Origin: an uncultured Pelagibacteraceae bacterium
GTDB lineage: Bacteria > Pseudomonadota > Alphaproteobacteria > Pelagibacterales > Pelagibacteraceae
DNA: 64,000 nt
Direction of reading: 5' to 3'
NCBI GenBank assembly: GCA_902532595.1
Contig: CACAIN010000002.1
Span: 1 to 64,000 of the forward strand
Shown here: positions 31,203 to 41,627 of the stretch, piece after piece
Layout: every line of letters begins with the position of its first letter
Position numbering within the stretch: position 1 is the stretch's first letter
Translations under genes and position numbers: made by a program
Notes under the pieces: model-generated
Seen by the model: the letters and a program-made list of their open reading frames with translations, nothing else
The model's database searches: none
What the model was told of the DNA's origin: nothing

Positions 31203-33062
31203 CTAGTGTTGTTTACCTAAGACCGCTTTACCTGTAGGTATTCTAGTGTCGTCTACCATTTTTTGCGTAGCTGCATCTGGTTCTTTAGTCATTAAACTAA
31301 CTACTACCATCACAACTAAACAAATTGGCGCTCCGATTAAACCAAATCTTAAGTGGTCGATACCCAAGAAAGGAGTATTTACACCACCAAATATTGGAAC
31401 TGAAAACTTAGGATATACCCATAACAAGTATAACCATCCTGAAAGTATTCCAGACATTATTCCGGCTATAGCACCAGCTCTAGTAGCTCTTTTCCACCAT
31501 ACACCAAGTACAAGTGGGAAGAACAATCCTGACATTGCAAAGTCGAATGCCCAAGCAACCGAACCTAAGATACTTGTTAGCCTGAAAGAGGCTATGTAAG
31601 CACCAGCAGCTCCGATTATTACTAGAAGTACACGAGCAACTAATAGTCTTTTAGCAGTTTCTGCTTTAGGATTTATTATCTTGTAATAAATGTCATGTGA
31701 TAATGCATTTGAAATCGCAAGAACTAATCCATCGGCAGTAGACATGGCAGCAGCCATACCTCCAGCAAATACAAGTCCCGAGATTACGAACGGTAGTCCT
31801 GCCACTTCTGGAGTAGCTAATACTACAACGTCACCTCTCATGAACCATTCATTTAACTGAAGTATTCCGTCACCATTAAAGTCTGCTATAAATACTTGTT
31901 TAACTTCAGACCATCTTTGTACCCACTCTATCGACTGAACTTCAGAAATAGATTTTCCGATAATTCCAGTTGGTAGATTTGGATCCATCAATGCTAATTT
32001 AGATAATGTCGCTAACATTGGTGCTGAAGAATAAAGCAAGAAGATAAAAAATAGCGACCATGCTACTGATTTTCTTGCTGCTTTAACAGAAGGAGTTGTA
32101 AAGTATCTCATTAAGATATGAGGTAACGATGCAGTTCCTACCATCATACAAATCGCTAACGATAAGTATTTCCAGACAGCCATTCCACCTTCAGGTACTC
32201 CAGAGTGAGAGCCAGAGATATATTTCAATCCTCCTGGTACTCCCGCTGCTTTCATATCTGCGGCGCTGTTTTTAACTAGTCCAAATTGTTGTTCAAGTTC
32301 ACCCAATCTTGCAACTTCATCACCTAACATTAAGTGAGGGAATACTCCTCCACCTACTTTATTACTTATCCAGAATACTGGTATTAAGTAAGCGATGATT
32401 AATACAATGTACTGAGCAACCTGTGTCCAAGTTACGGCTCTCATTCCACCAAGCATTGAACAGATTAAGATACTAATTAATCCAACCCATACACCTGCTT
32501 CAAACGGAATTCCAAGAGCTCTAGAAGCAATTGTTCCCGTAGCGTTAATTTGAGCAGTCACGTAAGTAAATGATGCTATGAAAAGCACAAACACCGAGCA
32601 AGCTCTCACGAGATTACCACCGTATCGTGTTCCAATAAAATCAGGAACTGTGTAACATCCAAATTTTCTTAGGTACGGAGCCATCAGAGTTGCTACAAGC
32701 ACGTATCCGCCTGTCCAACCTACTAAGAAGGCCATATAAGTATAACCTCCAAAATAAACTCCACCCGCTAAGGCTACGAAAGAAGCACCTGACATCCAGT
32801 CAGCTGCAGTTGCCATCCCGTTAAATACGGTTGGCACTTGTCTTCCAGCAACATAATAAGCATCTACTTGTACTGTTCTTGATAAATAACCGATAAAGGC
32901 ATAAATCAAAACGGTGAACGCAACAAACATCACTCCGATGTTTTTTGCAGATACACCTGCTTGTTCAGCAATAGCCATTAGTAAAATGAATACTGCGAAA
33001 CCTCCAGTGTAGAGACCATATATTTTTGGAAGATTTTTTATAAATCCACCTTTAAAGTCCAT
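31203..33062 (-). CDS. Sodium:solute symporter, cation-acetate symporter ActP-like
   Basis: 619 aa; DAYYVAGRQVPTVFNGMATAADWMSGASFV; MSTADGLVLAISNALSHD; next to acs. Confidence 0.9.
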   Translation of the reverse strand: MDFKGGFIKNLPKIYGLYTGGFAVFILLMAIAEQAGVSAKNIGVMFVAFTVLIYAFIGYLSRTVQVDAYYVAGRQVPTVFNGMATAADWMSGASFVALAGGVYFGGYTYMAFLVGWTGGYVLVATLMAPYLRKFGCYTVPDFIGTRYGGNLVRACSVFVLFIASFTYVTAQINATGTIASRALGIPFEAGVWVGLISILICSMLGGMRAVTWTQVAQYIVLIIAYLIPVFWISNKVGGGVFPHLMLGDEVARLGELEQQFGLVKNSAADMKAAGVPGGLKYISGSHSGVPEGGMAVWKYLSLAICMMVGTASLPHILMRYFTTPSVKAARKSVAWSLFFIFLLYSSAPMLATLSKLALMDPNLPTGIIGKSISEVQSIEWVQRWSEVKQVFIADFNGDGILQLNEWFMRGDVVVLATPEVAGLPFVISGLVFAGGMAAAMSTADGLVLAISNALSHDIYYKIINPKAETAKRLLVARVLLVIIGAAGAYIASFRLTSILGSVAWAFDFAMSGLFFPLVLGVWWKRATRAGAIAGIMSGILSGWLYLLWVYPKFSVPIFGGVNTPFLGIDHLRFGLIGAPICLVVMVVVSLMTKEPDAATQKMVDDTRIPTGKAVLGKQH

Positions 33063-33319
33063 TAGTCCTCCTCTCTTTCTGAGAACCCATGTTCTTCATC
33101 AATCTTCTCTTGTTTATTGGCAGTCCAAAATAACATTATAACAAACGCAAGAAGTGAACCTTGTGCTGTCATATAATATGCTAATGGGTACCCAAGAAAA
33201 GACATCGTGTTCAGTTCAGAACCGAACATGAAAATGACTAATGAGAAGAAAGCCCAAAGAACCAAAGTTACTATCATATGGTTTTTGGTTTTCGCCCAAT
33301 ATGCGTCTTTGTTTGACAT
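33062..33319 (-). CDS. DUF4212-type small subunit of a sodium/solute symporter
   Basis: 85 aa, two TM segments, overlaps the symporter start by 1 nt; YYMTAQGSLLAFVIMLFWTANKQEK. Confidence 0.85.
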   Translation of the reverse strand: MSNKDAYWAKTKNHMIVTLVLWAFFSLVIFMFGSELNTMSFLGYPLAYYMTAQGSLLAFVIMLFWTANKQEKIDEEHGFSEREED

Positions 33320-33335
33320 TTTTCCCCCTTTTTTA

Positions 33336-33353
33336 ACTTTTTACGTAAAAAGT
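33336..33353. promoter_or_regulatory. Perfect 18-bp palindrome upstream of the symporter operon (candidate operator)
   Basis: ACTTTTTACGTAAAAAGT is self-complementary; lies 16 bp before the DUF4212 gene start. Confidence 0.5.
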
Positions 33354-33458
33354 ATTAATTAATGTCGAAGATCATACCCATATGGATCTTAATTAAAAGG
33401 GAAAAAATCTCTCCTAAAACCATAATGACGTGCTACAACATAATAAAATAGGGGATTT

Positions 33459-34100
33459 TTGCAATACAACGTGAAATTGAATCTAGAAAACATAGTAAAT
33501 ACCTTAAAAGCTGTTGGAGAATATCTTTTTCCTATAAGAAAAATTACTAGTAAATTTACTTCTATTAAATCCAAAAAAGATCTGGAAAATTTTATTAAAG
33601 AGAGAGCAGCTCACGTTACTCAGACCACACTTTATGGTTATTTAAAAACAAGAATTGGAACAAGATATGTTGCCATGCTTGAAGATGAAAAATTTACTGA
33701 GTCAATTAATATTGCGAAATGGAATATTTATGTTGTTGCGATTTCAGACCTAACATTTTACGTGTTTTCTTTTTTAATTGATAAAAAGAATTTAAAACAA
33801 AATGATGCAGAAGAAATATTTTTAAATATTATTAATGCAGAGTCCAAGAATGGTTTGAGTCAAACTATTTATGATAAATCAAAAAATGAATTTATTTCAA
33901 AAGCAAAAAATGTTAATTGGAATCAATATTATCTAAACAATCCATTTAAAGAGAGTGGATTAGCTTTATACAATTGGTCACCGATTGCCGATGAATTAAA
34001 AGTTTTAGATAAGGAGATAGTTTTAAACTCCATTAAACTAAAATGGAATCTTGTAGAAAATGAATTCAAAAATTTAACTAAAGATCTTAAATTTAGTTAA
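33459..34100 (+). CDS. Conserved hypothetical protein
   Basis: 213-aa ORF, TTG start preceded by GGGGA; fills the gap between the divergent symporter and convergent acs genes. Confidence 0.6.
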   Translation: MQYNVKLNLENIVNTLKAVGEYLFPIRKITSKFTSIKSKKDLENFIKERAAHVTQTTLYGYLKTRIGTRYVAMLEDEKFTESINIAKWNIYVVAISDLTFYVFSFLIDKKNLKQNDAEEIFLNIINAESKNGLSQTIYDKSKNEFISKAKNVNWNQYYLNNPFKESGLALYNWSPIADELKVLDKEIVLNSIKLKWNLVENEFKNLTKDLKFS

Positions 34101-36211
34101 CCTTTATTTTGTCTGTTCTCAATTAAGGACTCAACAACACTTGGGTCTGCCAATGTTGTAGTGTCGCCTAGATTATTAGGTTCATTAGCAGCAATTTTTC
34201 TTAGAATTCTTCTCATAATCTTTCCTGATCTTGTTTTAGGTAAACCCGGAGCAAATTGAATCACATCTGGCGTTGCAATAGGACCAATTTGCTTTCTTAC
34301 CCAGAGCTTAAGATCTCTTTCAAGGTCGCCTGTTGCTTTTTCACCTGCATTTAGAGTAACGTAGCAATATAAACCATTTCCTTTAATACTATGAGGAAAA
34401 CCAACAACCGCTGCTTCTGCAACTTTTGAATGAGCAACAAATGCGCTTTCAATTTCTGCTGTACCAAGATTGTGGCCTGAAACAATAATTACATCATCTA
34501 CTCTTCCTGTAATCCAGTAATATCCATCTTTATCTCTTCTACATCCATCACCAGTAAAGTACTTGCCATCAACTTGAGAAAAATAAGTATCAATAAATCT
34601 CTGATGGTCGCCATATACTGTACGCATTTGACCAGGCCAAGATTGTGTCATACATAATCTTCCTTTTCCTTCACCTTTTATAACCTTTCCATCTTTGTCT
34701 ACTATCGCAGGCTTAATCCCATAAAATGGTTTAGTTGCAGAACCTGGTTTAAGATCAATGGCACCGGGCTGAGGAGAAATTAGAATTCCTCCTGTTTCAG
34801 TTTGCCACCATGTATCGACAATTGGACACCTGGAATCACCAACTACTTTATAATACCACATCCAAGCTTCTGGATTTATTGGTTCCCCTACAGTTCCTAG
34901 TAATTTTAGTGATTTTCTACTAGTTTTTTTTACTGGCCCATCTCCTTCTCTCATCAAAGCTCTAATTGCTGTCGGTGCTGTATAAAATATATTAACTTTA
35001 TATTTATCAACTATTTGCCACCAACGAGAACTATCCGGATAATTTGGTATGCCCTCAAACATAATAGTTGTAGCTCCATTTGCTAGAGGACCATAAATTA
35101 TATAACTGTGTCCGGTTACCCAACCAATGTCAGCAGTACACCAATAAATATCATTACTTTTATAATCAAAAATATACTGATGTGTCATTGAAGCATAAAC
35201 CATGTAGCCACCTGTTGTATGAAGCACTCCTTTAGGTTTACCTGTTGATCCAGAAGTATATAGAATGAACAATGGATCTTCAGCATTCATTTCTTCCGGA
35301 TCACATTTATTACTTGCCGAAGAAATCATGCTTTTGTATGAAACGTCTCTTTCGTTGTTCCAATCAACTTGATTACCTGTTCTTTGAACTACAATACATT
35401 TTTTTACATTTGGACATTGGTCTAGTGCTTCATCAGCTATCTTTTTTAAAGGAATAATTTTACCACCTCTTACACCTTCATCTGCAGTAATTAAATAATC
35501 AGATTTGCAATCATTTATTCTTGTAGCTATAGAGTCGGGAGAGAAACCTCCAAATATTATTGAATGAACTGCTCCAATTCTTGCACAAGCCAGCATGGTA
35601 TATGCAAGCTCTGGTATCATAGTTAAATAAATAGTTACTCTATCGCCTTTTTGAATACCTAGATTTTTTAATCCGTTAGCAACTTTGCAAACATTTTTGT
35701 GAAGTTCTCTGTATGAAATTTTTTTGGTATCTGCTGGATCGTCTCCCACCCAAATTATAGCCGTTTTACTAGGATTTTTTTTTAAATGACGATCTATACA
35801 ATTAGCCGAGGCATTTAAAGTGCCGTCATAATACCATTTAATTTTTACTTCTTCTTTACTATATTTAACATCTTTAATTTTTTTATATTTTTTTATCCAC
35901 GAGATCCTTTTACCTTCTCTGGCCCAAAATTTATCATTTTCTTTAATAGAAAGTTTATATTTCTTTTTATATTTAGACTCATTTACATAGGCATGGTTGG
36001 CCCAGTTATCAGAAACTTTAATTAAAGTATTGCCATCAGTATCTTTAGATTCAATTAATGTTTTAAGAATTTTTTTTCTTTTTGAAACTTTTGCTTTTCT
36101 ATTTCTTTTTCTAGATCTTTTTACTTTTCTATTTCTTTTTTTAGATCTTTTTACTTTTCTAGTTCTTTTTCTAGATCTTTTTACTCTTTTCTTCCTTTTT
36201 TTTTTCGCCAC
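34097..36211 (-). CDS. acs: Acetyl-CoA synthetase with Lys/Arg-rich repetitive N-terminal extension
   Basis: [55 protein letters not shown] start with upstream GGAGG at good spacing. Confidence 0.97.
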   Translation of the reverse strand: MAKKKRKKRVKRSRKRTRKVKRSKKRNRKVKRSRKRNRKAKVSKRKKILKTLIESKDTDGNTLIKVSDNWANHAYVNESKYKKKYKLSIKENDKFWAREGKRISWIKKYKKIKDVKYSKEEVKIKWYYDGTLNASANCIDRHLKKNPSKTAIIWVGDDPADTKKISYRELHKNVCKVANGLKNLGIQKGDRVTIYLTMIPELAYTMLACARIGAVHSIIFGGFSPDSIATRINDCKSDYLITADEGVRGGKIIPLKKIADEALDQCPNVKKCIVVQRTGNQVDWNNERDVSYKSMISSASNKCDPEEMNAEDPLFILYTSGSTGKPKGVLHTTGGYMVYASMTHQYIFDYKSNDIYWCTADIGWVTGHSYIIYGPLANGATTIMFEGIPNYPDSSRWWQIVDKYKVNIFYTAPTAIRALMREGDGPVKKTSRKSLKLLGTVGEPINPEAWMWYYKVVGDSRCPIVDTWWQTETGGILISPQPGAIDLKPGSATKPFYGIKPAIVDKDGKVIKGEGKGRLCMTQSWPGQMRTVYGDHQRFIDTYFSQVDGKYFTGDGCRRDKDGYYWITGRVDDVIIVSGHNLGTAEIESAFVAHSKVAEAAVVGFPHSIKGNGLYCYVTLNAGEKATGDLERDLKLWVRKQIGPIATPDVIQFAPGLPKTRSGKIMRRILRKIAANEPNNLGDTTTLADPSVVESLIENRQNKG
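36091..36190 (-). repeat. 30-bp tandem repeat encoding a basic decapeptide
   Basis: About three imperfect copies of TTACTTTTCTATTTCTTTTTCTAGATCTTT, encoding [10 protein letters not shown]-like units. Confidence 0.9.
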
Positions 36212-36224
36212 TGAGTACCTCCGC

Positions 36225-36647
36225 TTAAATTTCTCTGATCTTACCCATGTTGTATATAATTTTCCAGCTTTTATAGTCTATAGGCATGACAGATAATCTA
36301 CTTTGTTTAATAAGAGGTAGATGAGAAATAGCCTTGGTTTTTTTAATTTTTTCTAAGGAAATCGGTGAATTAAATTCTTCAAGGAACCTAACCTGAACAG
36401 CCACAAACCTCTTTTTTTTGTCAGTTTTGTCGATAAAAGCTCTTTTGATTACTTTAACAATGCCAACAATCTCTTTACCAATGTTTGAATGATAAAAAAA
36501 ACAAAGATCACCTACTTTCATTTTTTTTAAATTGTTTCTAGCTTGATAATTCCTAACCCCATCCCAAGTTGCTCCTTTCGAACCTGCTTTCTTTTGTTGT
36601 GACATTGACCAGACATCAGGTTCAGATTTAAGTAACCAGTACTTCAT
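36225..36647 (-). CDS. EVE-domain (thymocyte nuclear protein-like) protein
   Basis: [44 protein letters not shown]. Confidence 0.93.
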   Translation of the reverse strand: MKYWLLKSEPDVWSMSQQKKAGSKGATWDGVRNYQARNNLKKMKVGDLCFFYHSNIGKEIVGIVKVIKRAFIDKTDKKKRFVAVQVRFLEEFNSPISLEKIKKTKAISHLPLIKQSRLSVMPIDYKSWKIIYNMGKIREI

Positions 36648-37723
36648 TAAAGTTTTAAACCAGGACCTTTCATGTATGGAGCATTACTATCAAGTGGCCA
36701 TCTAGATTTTGCGGAAATATCAACATTATCAATTAAATTTTTTTTAAATCTTTTTATTCCTGCCCAGGCTATCATCGCACCGTTATCCCCACAGAATTTT
36801 AAATCAGGATAAATAGTTTTAAAATCCATCTCTTTTGACAGCGTTGTTAAATTTTCTCTAATTGATTTATTTGCAGCTACACCTCCAGCCACAATTAATT
36901 GAACTTTTTTTTCTTTAGTTCTGTTTTTAAATTCTTGAATTGCTATTTTGGTCTTTTTATACAAGATTTTATTAATCGTATTTTGAAAAGATGCAGCAAG
37001 ATTATATTTTAATTTTTCATTATCATTTATTTTTTTGGACTCTCTTAACACTGCTGTTTTTAAACCAGCAAAAGATAAATTGCATCCAGCTTTATTAATT
37101 ATTGGCTCGGGCAATTTAAAGTAATTTTTTTCACCTAATTTAGAAAATTTTTCTACTGCTGGTCCGCCTGGATATCCTAAATCTAACATCTTTGCTGTTT
37201 TATCGAAAGCTTCTCCAAGTGCATCGTCAATTGTTGTACCTAGTTGTTCATAATGATTTACGTCTCTAACAATTAAATATTGTGTGTGACCGCCAGATAT
37301 TAAAAGAAGTAAATAAGGAAACTCAATTTTATTTTCTAATCCAGGACTGAGCGCATGACCTTCTAAATGATTTACACCCACAAATGGTTTGTTAGAAAAT
37401 GCTGCTATTGATTTTCCTATATTAAGTCCAACCGTAAGACAAACAATTAACCCAGGTCCAGCAGTTGCTGCAACCCCATCAATTTCTTTTAAGGAAATCT
37501 TGCTATCTTTTAAAGCCTTATCAATAATGAATTCTATATTTTCTAGATGAGCTCTCGCAGCTAGTTCAGGGACGACTCCACCAAATTCCTCATGTTCTTT
37601 TATTTGACTAGATACGATATTAGCTAATATGTCAGCAGTACCTTTTTCATTCTCTCTAATTACTGCGGCTGCTGTTTCATCGCAGCTTGTTTCAATTCCC
37701 AAAAAAGTAATCTTTTTTTTCAT
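36647..37723 (-). CDS. tsaD: tRNA N6-adenosine threonylcarbamoyltransferase
   Basis: LGIETSCDETAAAVI; GVNHLEGHALSP; SGGHTQYL. Confidence 0.98.
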   Translation of the reverse strand: MKKKITFLGIETSCDETAAAVIRENEKGTADILANIVSSQIKEHEEFGGVVPELAARAHLENIEFIIDKALKDSKISLKEIDGVAATAGPGLIVCLTVGLNIGKSIAAFSNKPFVGVNHLEGHALSPGLENKIEFPYLLLLISGGHTQYLIVRDVNHYEQLGTTIDDALGEAFDKTAKMLDLGYPGGPAVEKFSKLGEKNYFKLPEPIINKAGCNLSFAGLKTAVLRESKKINDNEKLKYNLAASFQNTINKILYKKTKIAIQEFKNRTKEKKVQLIVAGGVAANKSIRENLTTLSKEMDFKTIYPDLKFCGDNGAMIAWAGIKRFKKNLIDNVDISAKSRWPLDSNAPYMKGPGLKL

Positions 37724-37783
37724 TATTTATACGTTAAAATTTAAAATAGTATAAAATACATTCATCAAATATATAAACTAATA

Positions 37784-38704
37784 ATGAAAAAAATTACAAT
37801 CGGCGCCAGGGGAAGTAAATTATCCTTAGCTTACGCAGAAAAAGTTAAGAATCTTATTTTAGAAAAATCAAAAAATCTTAATAATAGTGATTTTGTTATA
37901 ACAAAAATTAAAACCTCTGGTGATATACACTCTGATATAAAATTGTCTGAGATCGGGGGCAAAAACTTATTTTGTAAAGAGATTGAGGAAAACTTATTAG
38001 AAAATAATATTGATATAGCTGTTCACTCTTTAAAGGATATGGAGTCCAAACAAAATGAAAAGTTAATGATCGGAGCATATGTTAAAAGAAATGATCCTCG
38101 CGATGTTCTTATCTGTAATAAAATTGAAAATTTAAAAGAGCTGCCTAAAGGAGCAAAGATTGGATCAAGCTCTAGACGGAGAGAGCTTCAACTAAAAAAG
38201 ATTAATAAGGATGTTCTAGTATTAAATATCAGAGGAAATATTGATACTAGAATTCAAAAATTAGAAGATCGAAAATTAGATGCAATTGTTTTAGCTGCTG
38301 CGGGGGTAAAAAGCTTGAATTTAGAAAACAAAATAGGTTTAGTCTTTGATACAAATGAAATTCTCCCAGCAGTAGGGCAAGGAATTATTGCTGTGCAATG
38401 TAGAAAAGATGACGAATCGATTAAAAATATTATTAAAAAAATTAATGATACAGAAACTAGTCTTTGTGCAATAGCTGAGAGAACAATGCTTCAAACAATA
38501 GGCGGTGATTGTGAAACAGCAGTTGGTGGGTTAGCCGAAATTACCAATAATAGCCTTATATTAAAAGTACAACTATTTTCTGATAAAGGCGATGAAAGTT
38601 TTGATTATAAGTTTACTGGTCTTGATGTAGATGCTGCTAATATTGGCAAAACGGTTGGAGAAGAATTATTAAACTTAGCTGGTAAGAAATTTAAAAGAAG
38701 ATGA
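37784..38704 (+). CDS. hemC: Hydroxymethylbilane synthase
   Basis: IGARGSKLSLAYAE; AVHSLKDME; GGDCETAVGG. Confidence 0.98.
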   Translation: MKKITIGARGSKLSLAYAEKVKNLILEKSKNLNNSDFVITKIKTSGDIHSDIKLSEIGGKNLFCKEIEENLLENNIDIAVHSLKDMESKQNEKLMIGAYVKRNDPRDVLICNKIENLKELPKGAKIGSSSRRRELQLKKINKDVLVLNIRGNIDTRIQKLEDRKLDAIVLAAAGVKSLNLENKIGLVFDTNEILPAVGQGIIAVQCRKDDESIKNIIKKINDTETSLCAIAERTMLQTIGGDCETAVGGLAEITNNSLILKVQLFSDKGDESFDYKFTGLDVDAANIGKTVGEELLNLAGKKFKRR

Positions 38705-39393
38705 ATATTTTGATAACAAGGCCACTAATTGATTCAGAGGATTTAATGGGAAAACTTTTTTCTTTGGGTCATAAAATAATTCACATTCCAACTTTAAAGA
38801 TATCGTCAATTAAGACAGAATCATTAGATATAAATAAATATGATGCACTTATTTTTACTAGCGCAAATGCAGTTAGGAGTCTTAAGGTTGTCAGCGAAGA
38901 AAAAAGTAAGTTATGTTTTTGTGTTGGTTCTATCACTGAAAAAATAGCAAGACAATCAGGTTATTACAATACTCTTTCGGCTGGCGGCACTGTAAACGCA
39001 TTAAAAAATTTAATTATCAATTCTAGTCTAATTAATGAAAAATCTAAGCTAGCTTATTTTTGTGGAGATAATGTAGCTTATGATTTAGATTTAGATCTTA
39101 AAAAAGAAGGTTTAAAGATTGTTAAGATTGTTAATTATACATCTAAAAAAATCACAGATTTAAATGATCAAAATAAAAAAATAATTTCCAATCATTCTCC
39201 TGACATAATATTCGTTTATTCACTGCGTAGTGGTGAGAGTTTTATAGAAATAACAAGAAATCATTCTCTTTATCCATTAATGACAGGATCCAAAGTTATG
39301 TGTATAAGCGACAAGATAGCAAGTTTATTTAAATCTGATGGATGGAAAAAAGTAGAAGTTTTTAATCCTGGAGAAGAGCTATTAAAGTTATAG
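38701..39393 (+). CDS. hemD: Uroporphyrinogen-III synthase
   Basis: ILITRPLIDSEDL; DALIFTSANAVRSL; follows hemC. Confidence 0.9.
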   Translation: MNILITRPLIDSEDLMGKLFSLGHKIIHIPTLKISSIKTESLDINKYDALIFTSANAVRSLKVVSEEKSKLCFCVGSITEKIARQSGYYNTLSAGGTVNALKNLIINSSLINEKSKLAYFCGDNVAYDLDLDLKKEGLKIVKIVNYTSKKITDLNDQNKKIISNHSPDIIFVYSLRSGESFIEITRNHSLYPLMTGSKVMCISDKIASLFKSDGWKKVEVFNPGEELLKL

Positions 39394-39403
39394 GAATTAA
39401 GAA

Positions 39404-40495
39404 ATGAATATATTAGGAAACTTTAAAGATTTATTTTTAGAAATTTGGCGTCAAGGTATTGCTGGAGTTAATTTTACTCAAATTGGATTAGCAATTGCGA
39501 TATTTTTATTTTTTTTACTGTTACGTGGTTTAATTGCAAAATTTATTCTTCAAAGATTAAAAAATTATGTTGCCAAAACTTCAAATAAATTTGACGATGC
39601 TTTGGTAGAGGCGTCGGCAGGCCCAATAAAATTTATCCCTATAGTGCTTGGTATATTTATGGCAACATCCTACATGGATTTCGAAGGTAAAATGTCTGTC
39701 TTTGTAGATAATATTAATCGTTCCTTAATCACAATCTTGATATTTTGGTTAATCCATCAAATTGTTGAACCTATAACCTTTTTAATAAAAAGAGTAGAAG
39801 AGCTTCTATCCAAAGATCTTCTTAACTGGGTTATTAAAGCAAATAAAATTTTAATTATCTTTTTTGGTTTTGCAGCTACGCTAGATATTTGGGGAATAAA
39901 AATTGCTCCTATAATCGCTGGTCTCGGTTTATTTGGTGTAGCTGTTGCTTTAGGAGCACAAGATTTATTTAAAAATTTAATTTCTGGTATTTTAGTTTTA
40001 GTTGAAAAAAGATTTAAAATAGGAGATTGGGTATATGTAGAAGGGATTATCGAAGGAGTCGTTGAAAGAATAGGATTTAGATCTACAGTAATAAGAAAAT
40101 TTGATAAATCAATTGCAACAATACCTAATGCTTCGTTTGCAGAGAATGCAGTAGTAAACATTACGGAAACAACAAATTGGAGAATTAGTTGGATTATAAC
40201 TTTACAGTACAGTTCTACAGTTGAGCAATTGAAAAACATAAGAGATCAAATAGAGAAATTTATAACTACAAGTAAAGATTTCAAAATTGGAGAAGATACA
40301 GAACATGCTATTAGAATAGATAAGTTTTCTGACAGCTCTATAGATATGTATGTAAGATGTTTTACAGTAACAGATGATTGGGGAGAGTGGCTTAAAGTTA
40401 AAGAAAGATTAGCTGTTAAAATAAAAGAAATTGTAGAGAGTAATGGAGCTTCATTTGCTTTCCCAAGCACATCTATTTATGTAGAGAAGAAGTAA
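39404..40495 (+). CDS. Small-conductance mechanosensitive channel (MscS family)
   Basis: GLGLFGVAVALGAQDLFKNLISGILVLVEKRFKIGDWV. Confidence 0.95.
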   Translation: MNILGNFKDLFLEIWRQGIAGVNFTQIGLAIAIFLFFLLLRGLIAKFILQRLKNYVAKTSNKFDDALVEASAGPIKFIPIVLGIFMATSYMDFEGKMSVFVDNINRSLITILIFWLIHQIVEPITFLIKRVEELLSKDLLNWVIKANKILIIFFGFAATLDIWGIKIAPIIAGLGLFGVAVALGAQDLFKNLISGILVLVEKRFKIGDWVYVEGIIEGVVERIGFRSTVIRKFDKSIATIPNASFAENAVVNITETTNWRISWIITLQYSSTVEQLKNIRDQIEKFITTSKDFKIGEDTEHAIRIDKFSDSSIDMYVRCFTVTDDWGEWLKVKERLAVKIKEIVESNGASFAFPSTSIYVEKK

Positions 40496-40785
40496 TGAAA
40501 TCAATTTTTATACTATTTGACAATATTGTAAGCCTTTATATCTGGGTTTTAATTATAAATGTGATAATGAGTTGGTTAGTAGCCTTTAATATTTTAAATA
40601 CAACTAATCGGTTTGTTTATTCTGTTTTGGATGTTTCCCATAAGTTAACCGATCCTCCTTTAAATTTTATAAGGAGGTATCTCCCTAATTTGGGCTCCAT
40701 AGATATTTCTCCGATTATTCTTATTTTAGGACTAATGTTTTTAAGAAACTTGGTCTTTGAAATGTTTGCACCTTCCTTATTTTAA
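40495..40785 (+). CDS. YggT-family membrane protein
   Basis: LTDPPLNFIRRYLPNLGSIDISPIILIL. Confidence 0.88.
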   Translation: MKSIFILFDNIVSLYIWVLIINVIMSWLVAFNILNTTNRFVYSVLDVSHKLTDPPLNFIRRYLPNLGSIDISPIILILGLMFLRNLVFEMFAPSLF

Positions 40786-40787
40786 CT

Positions 40788-41627
40788 ATGATTATTGATG
40801 GAAAAAAAGAAGCAGAAGTTTTGAGAGAAGAAATAAAAAAAGAAATAACATCAATTAAAAACAAAACTAACAAAGTTCCAGGATTAGCAGTGATTTTGAT
40901 AGGTGATTTTGTCCCTAGCCAAATATATGTCAGAAATAAAGAAAAAAGCTCAAAAGAAGTTGGAATTAATTCTAGTGTGATTAAATATTCAAAAGATGTA
41001 TCAGAAGATGAGATTTTAAAAAAAATAATTGAGTTAAATAATGATAAAAATGTATCAGGTATTTTGGTGCAACTTCCTCTTCCAGATCAAATTAGCAAAG
41101 AAAAAGTTATTAACTCGATTGATCCATTAAAAGATGTAGATGGATTTAGTCCAACTAATGTAGGAAATTTAGCGTCGGGGTATGATGCAATTGTTCCCTG
41201 TACACCTTTAGGATGTTTAATGTTGCTAAAAAAAGTTGAAAAAAATTTATCAGGTAAACATGCTGTAATTATTGGTAGATCTAACCTTAATGGAAAGCCA
41301 ATAGCTCAACTTTTATTAAAAGAAAATTGCACAGTTACAATTACACATTCAAAAACAAAAAATTTGAAAGAAAAATGTTTAAAGGCTGATATTTTAATTG
41401 TAGCAGTTGGACTAGCAAATTTAGTAAAAAAAGATTGGGTTAAAGATGGGTCAATCATAATAGATGTAGGAATAAATAAGCAAGGAGACAAAATTGTTGG
41501 CGATGTCAGTTTTGAAGAAGTAAAAGATAAGGCAAAAGCTATTACGCCTGTTCCTGGAGGAGTTGGGCCTATGACAATTGCTTGTTTATTAAAAAATACT
41601 TTAGAATGTTTTAAAAAGCTGAATTAG
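40788..41627 (+). CDS. folD: Methylenetetrahydrofolate dehydrogenase/cyclohydrolase
   Basis: GILVQLPLPDQI; DVDGFSPTNVG; GRSNLNGKPIAQLLL; TPVPGGVGPMT. Confidence 0.98.
   Translation: MIIDGKKEAEVLREEIKKEITSIKNKTNKVPGLAVILIGDFVPSQIYVRNKEKSSKEVGINSSVIKYSKDVSEDEILKKIIELNNDKNVSGILVQLPLPDQISKEKVINSIDPLKDVDGFSPTNVGNLASGYDAIVPCTPLGCLMLLKKVEKNLSGKHAVIIGRSNLNGKPIAQLLLKENCTVTITHSKTKNLKEKCLKADILIVAVGLANLVKKDWVKDGSIIIDVGINKQGDKIVGDVSFEEVKDKAKAITPVPGGVGPMTIACLLKNTLECFKKLN

Noticed and set aside
31246-31599. 117-aa plus-strand ORF opposite the symporter gene
   Set aside because: Shadow ORF of a strongly conserved transporter gene.
35997-36296. Plus-strand Leu/Phe repeat ORF ([28 protein letters not shown]), looks like a repetitive membrane protein
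   Set aside because: It is the complement of the Lys/Arg repeat at the acs N-terminus; the minus strand has a GGAGG-GTG start and the Acs domain.
39757-40470. Minus-strand ORFs opposite the MscS-family channel gene
   Set aside because: Shadow ORFs; the plus strand encodes a clear MscS protein.
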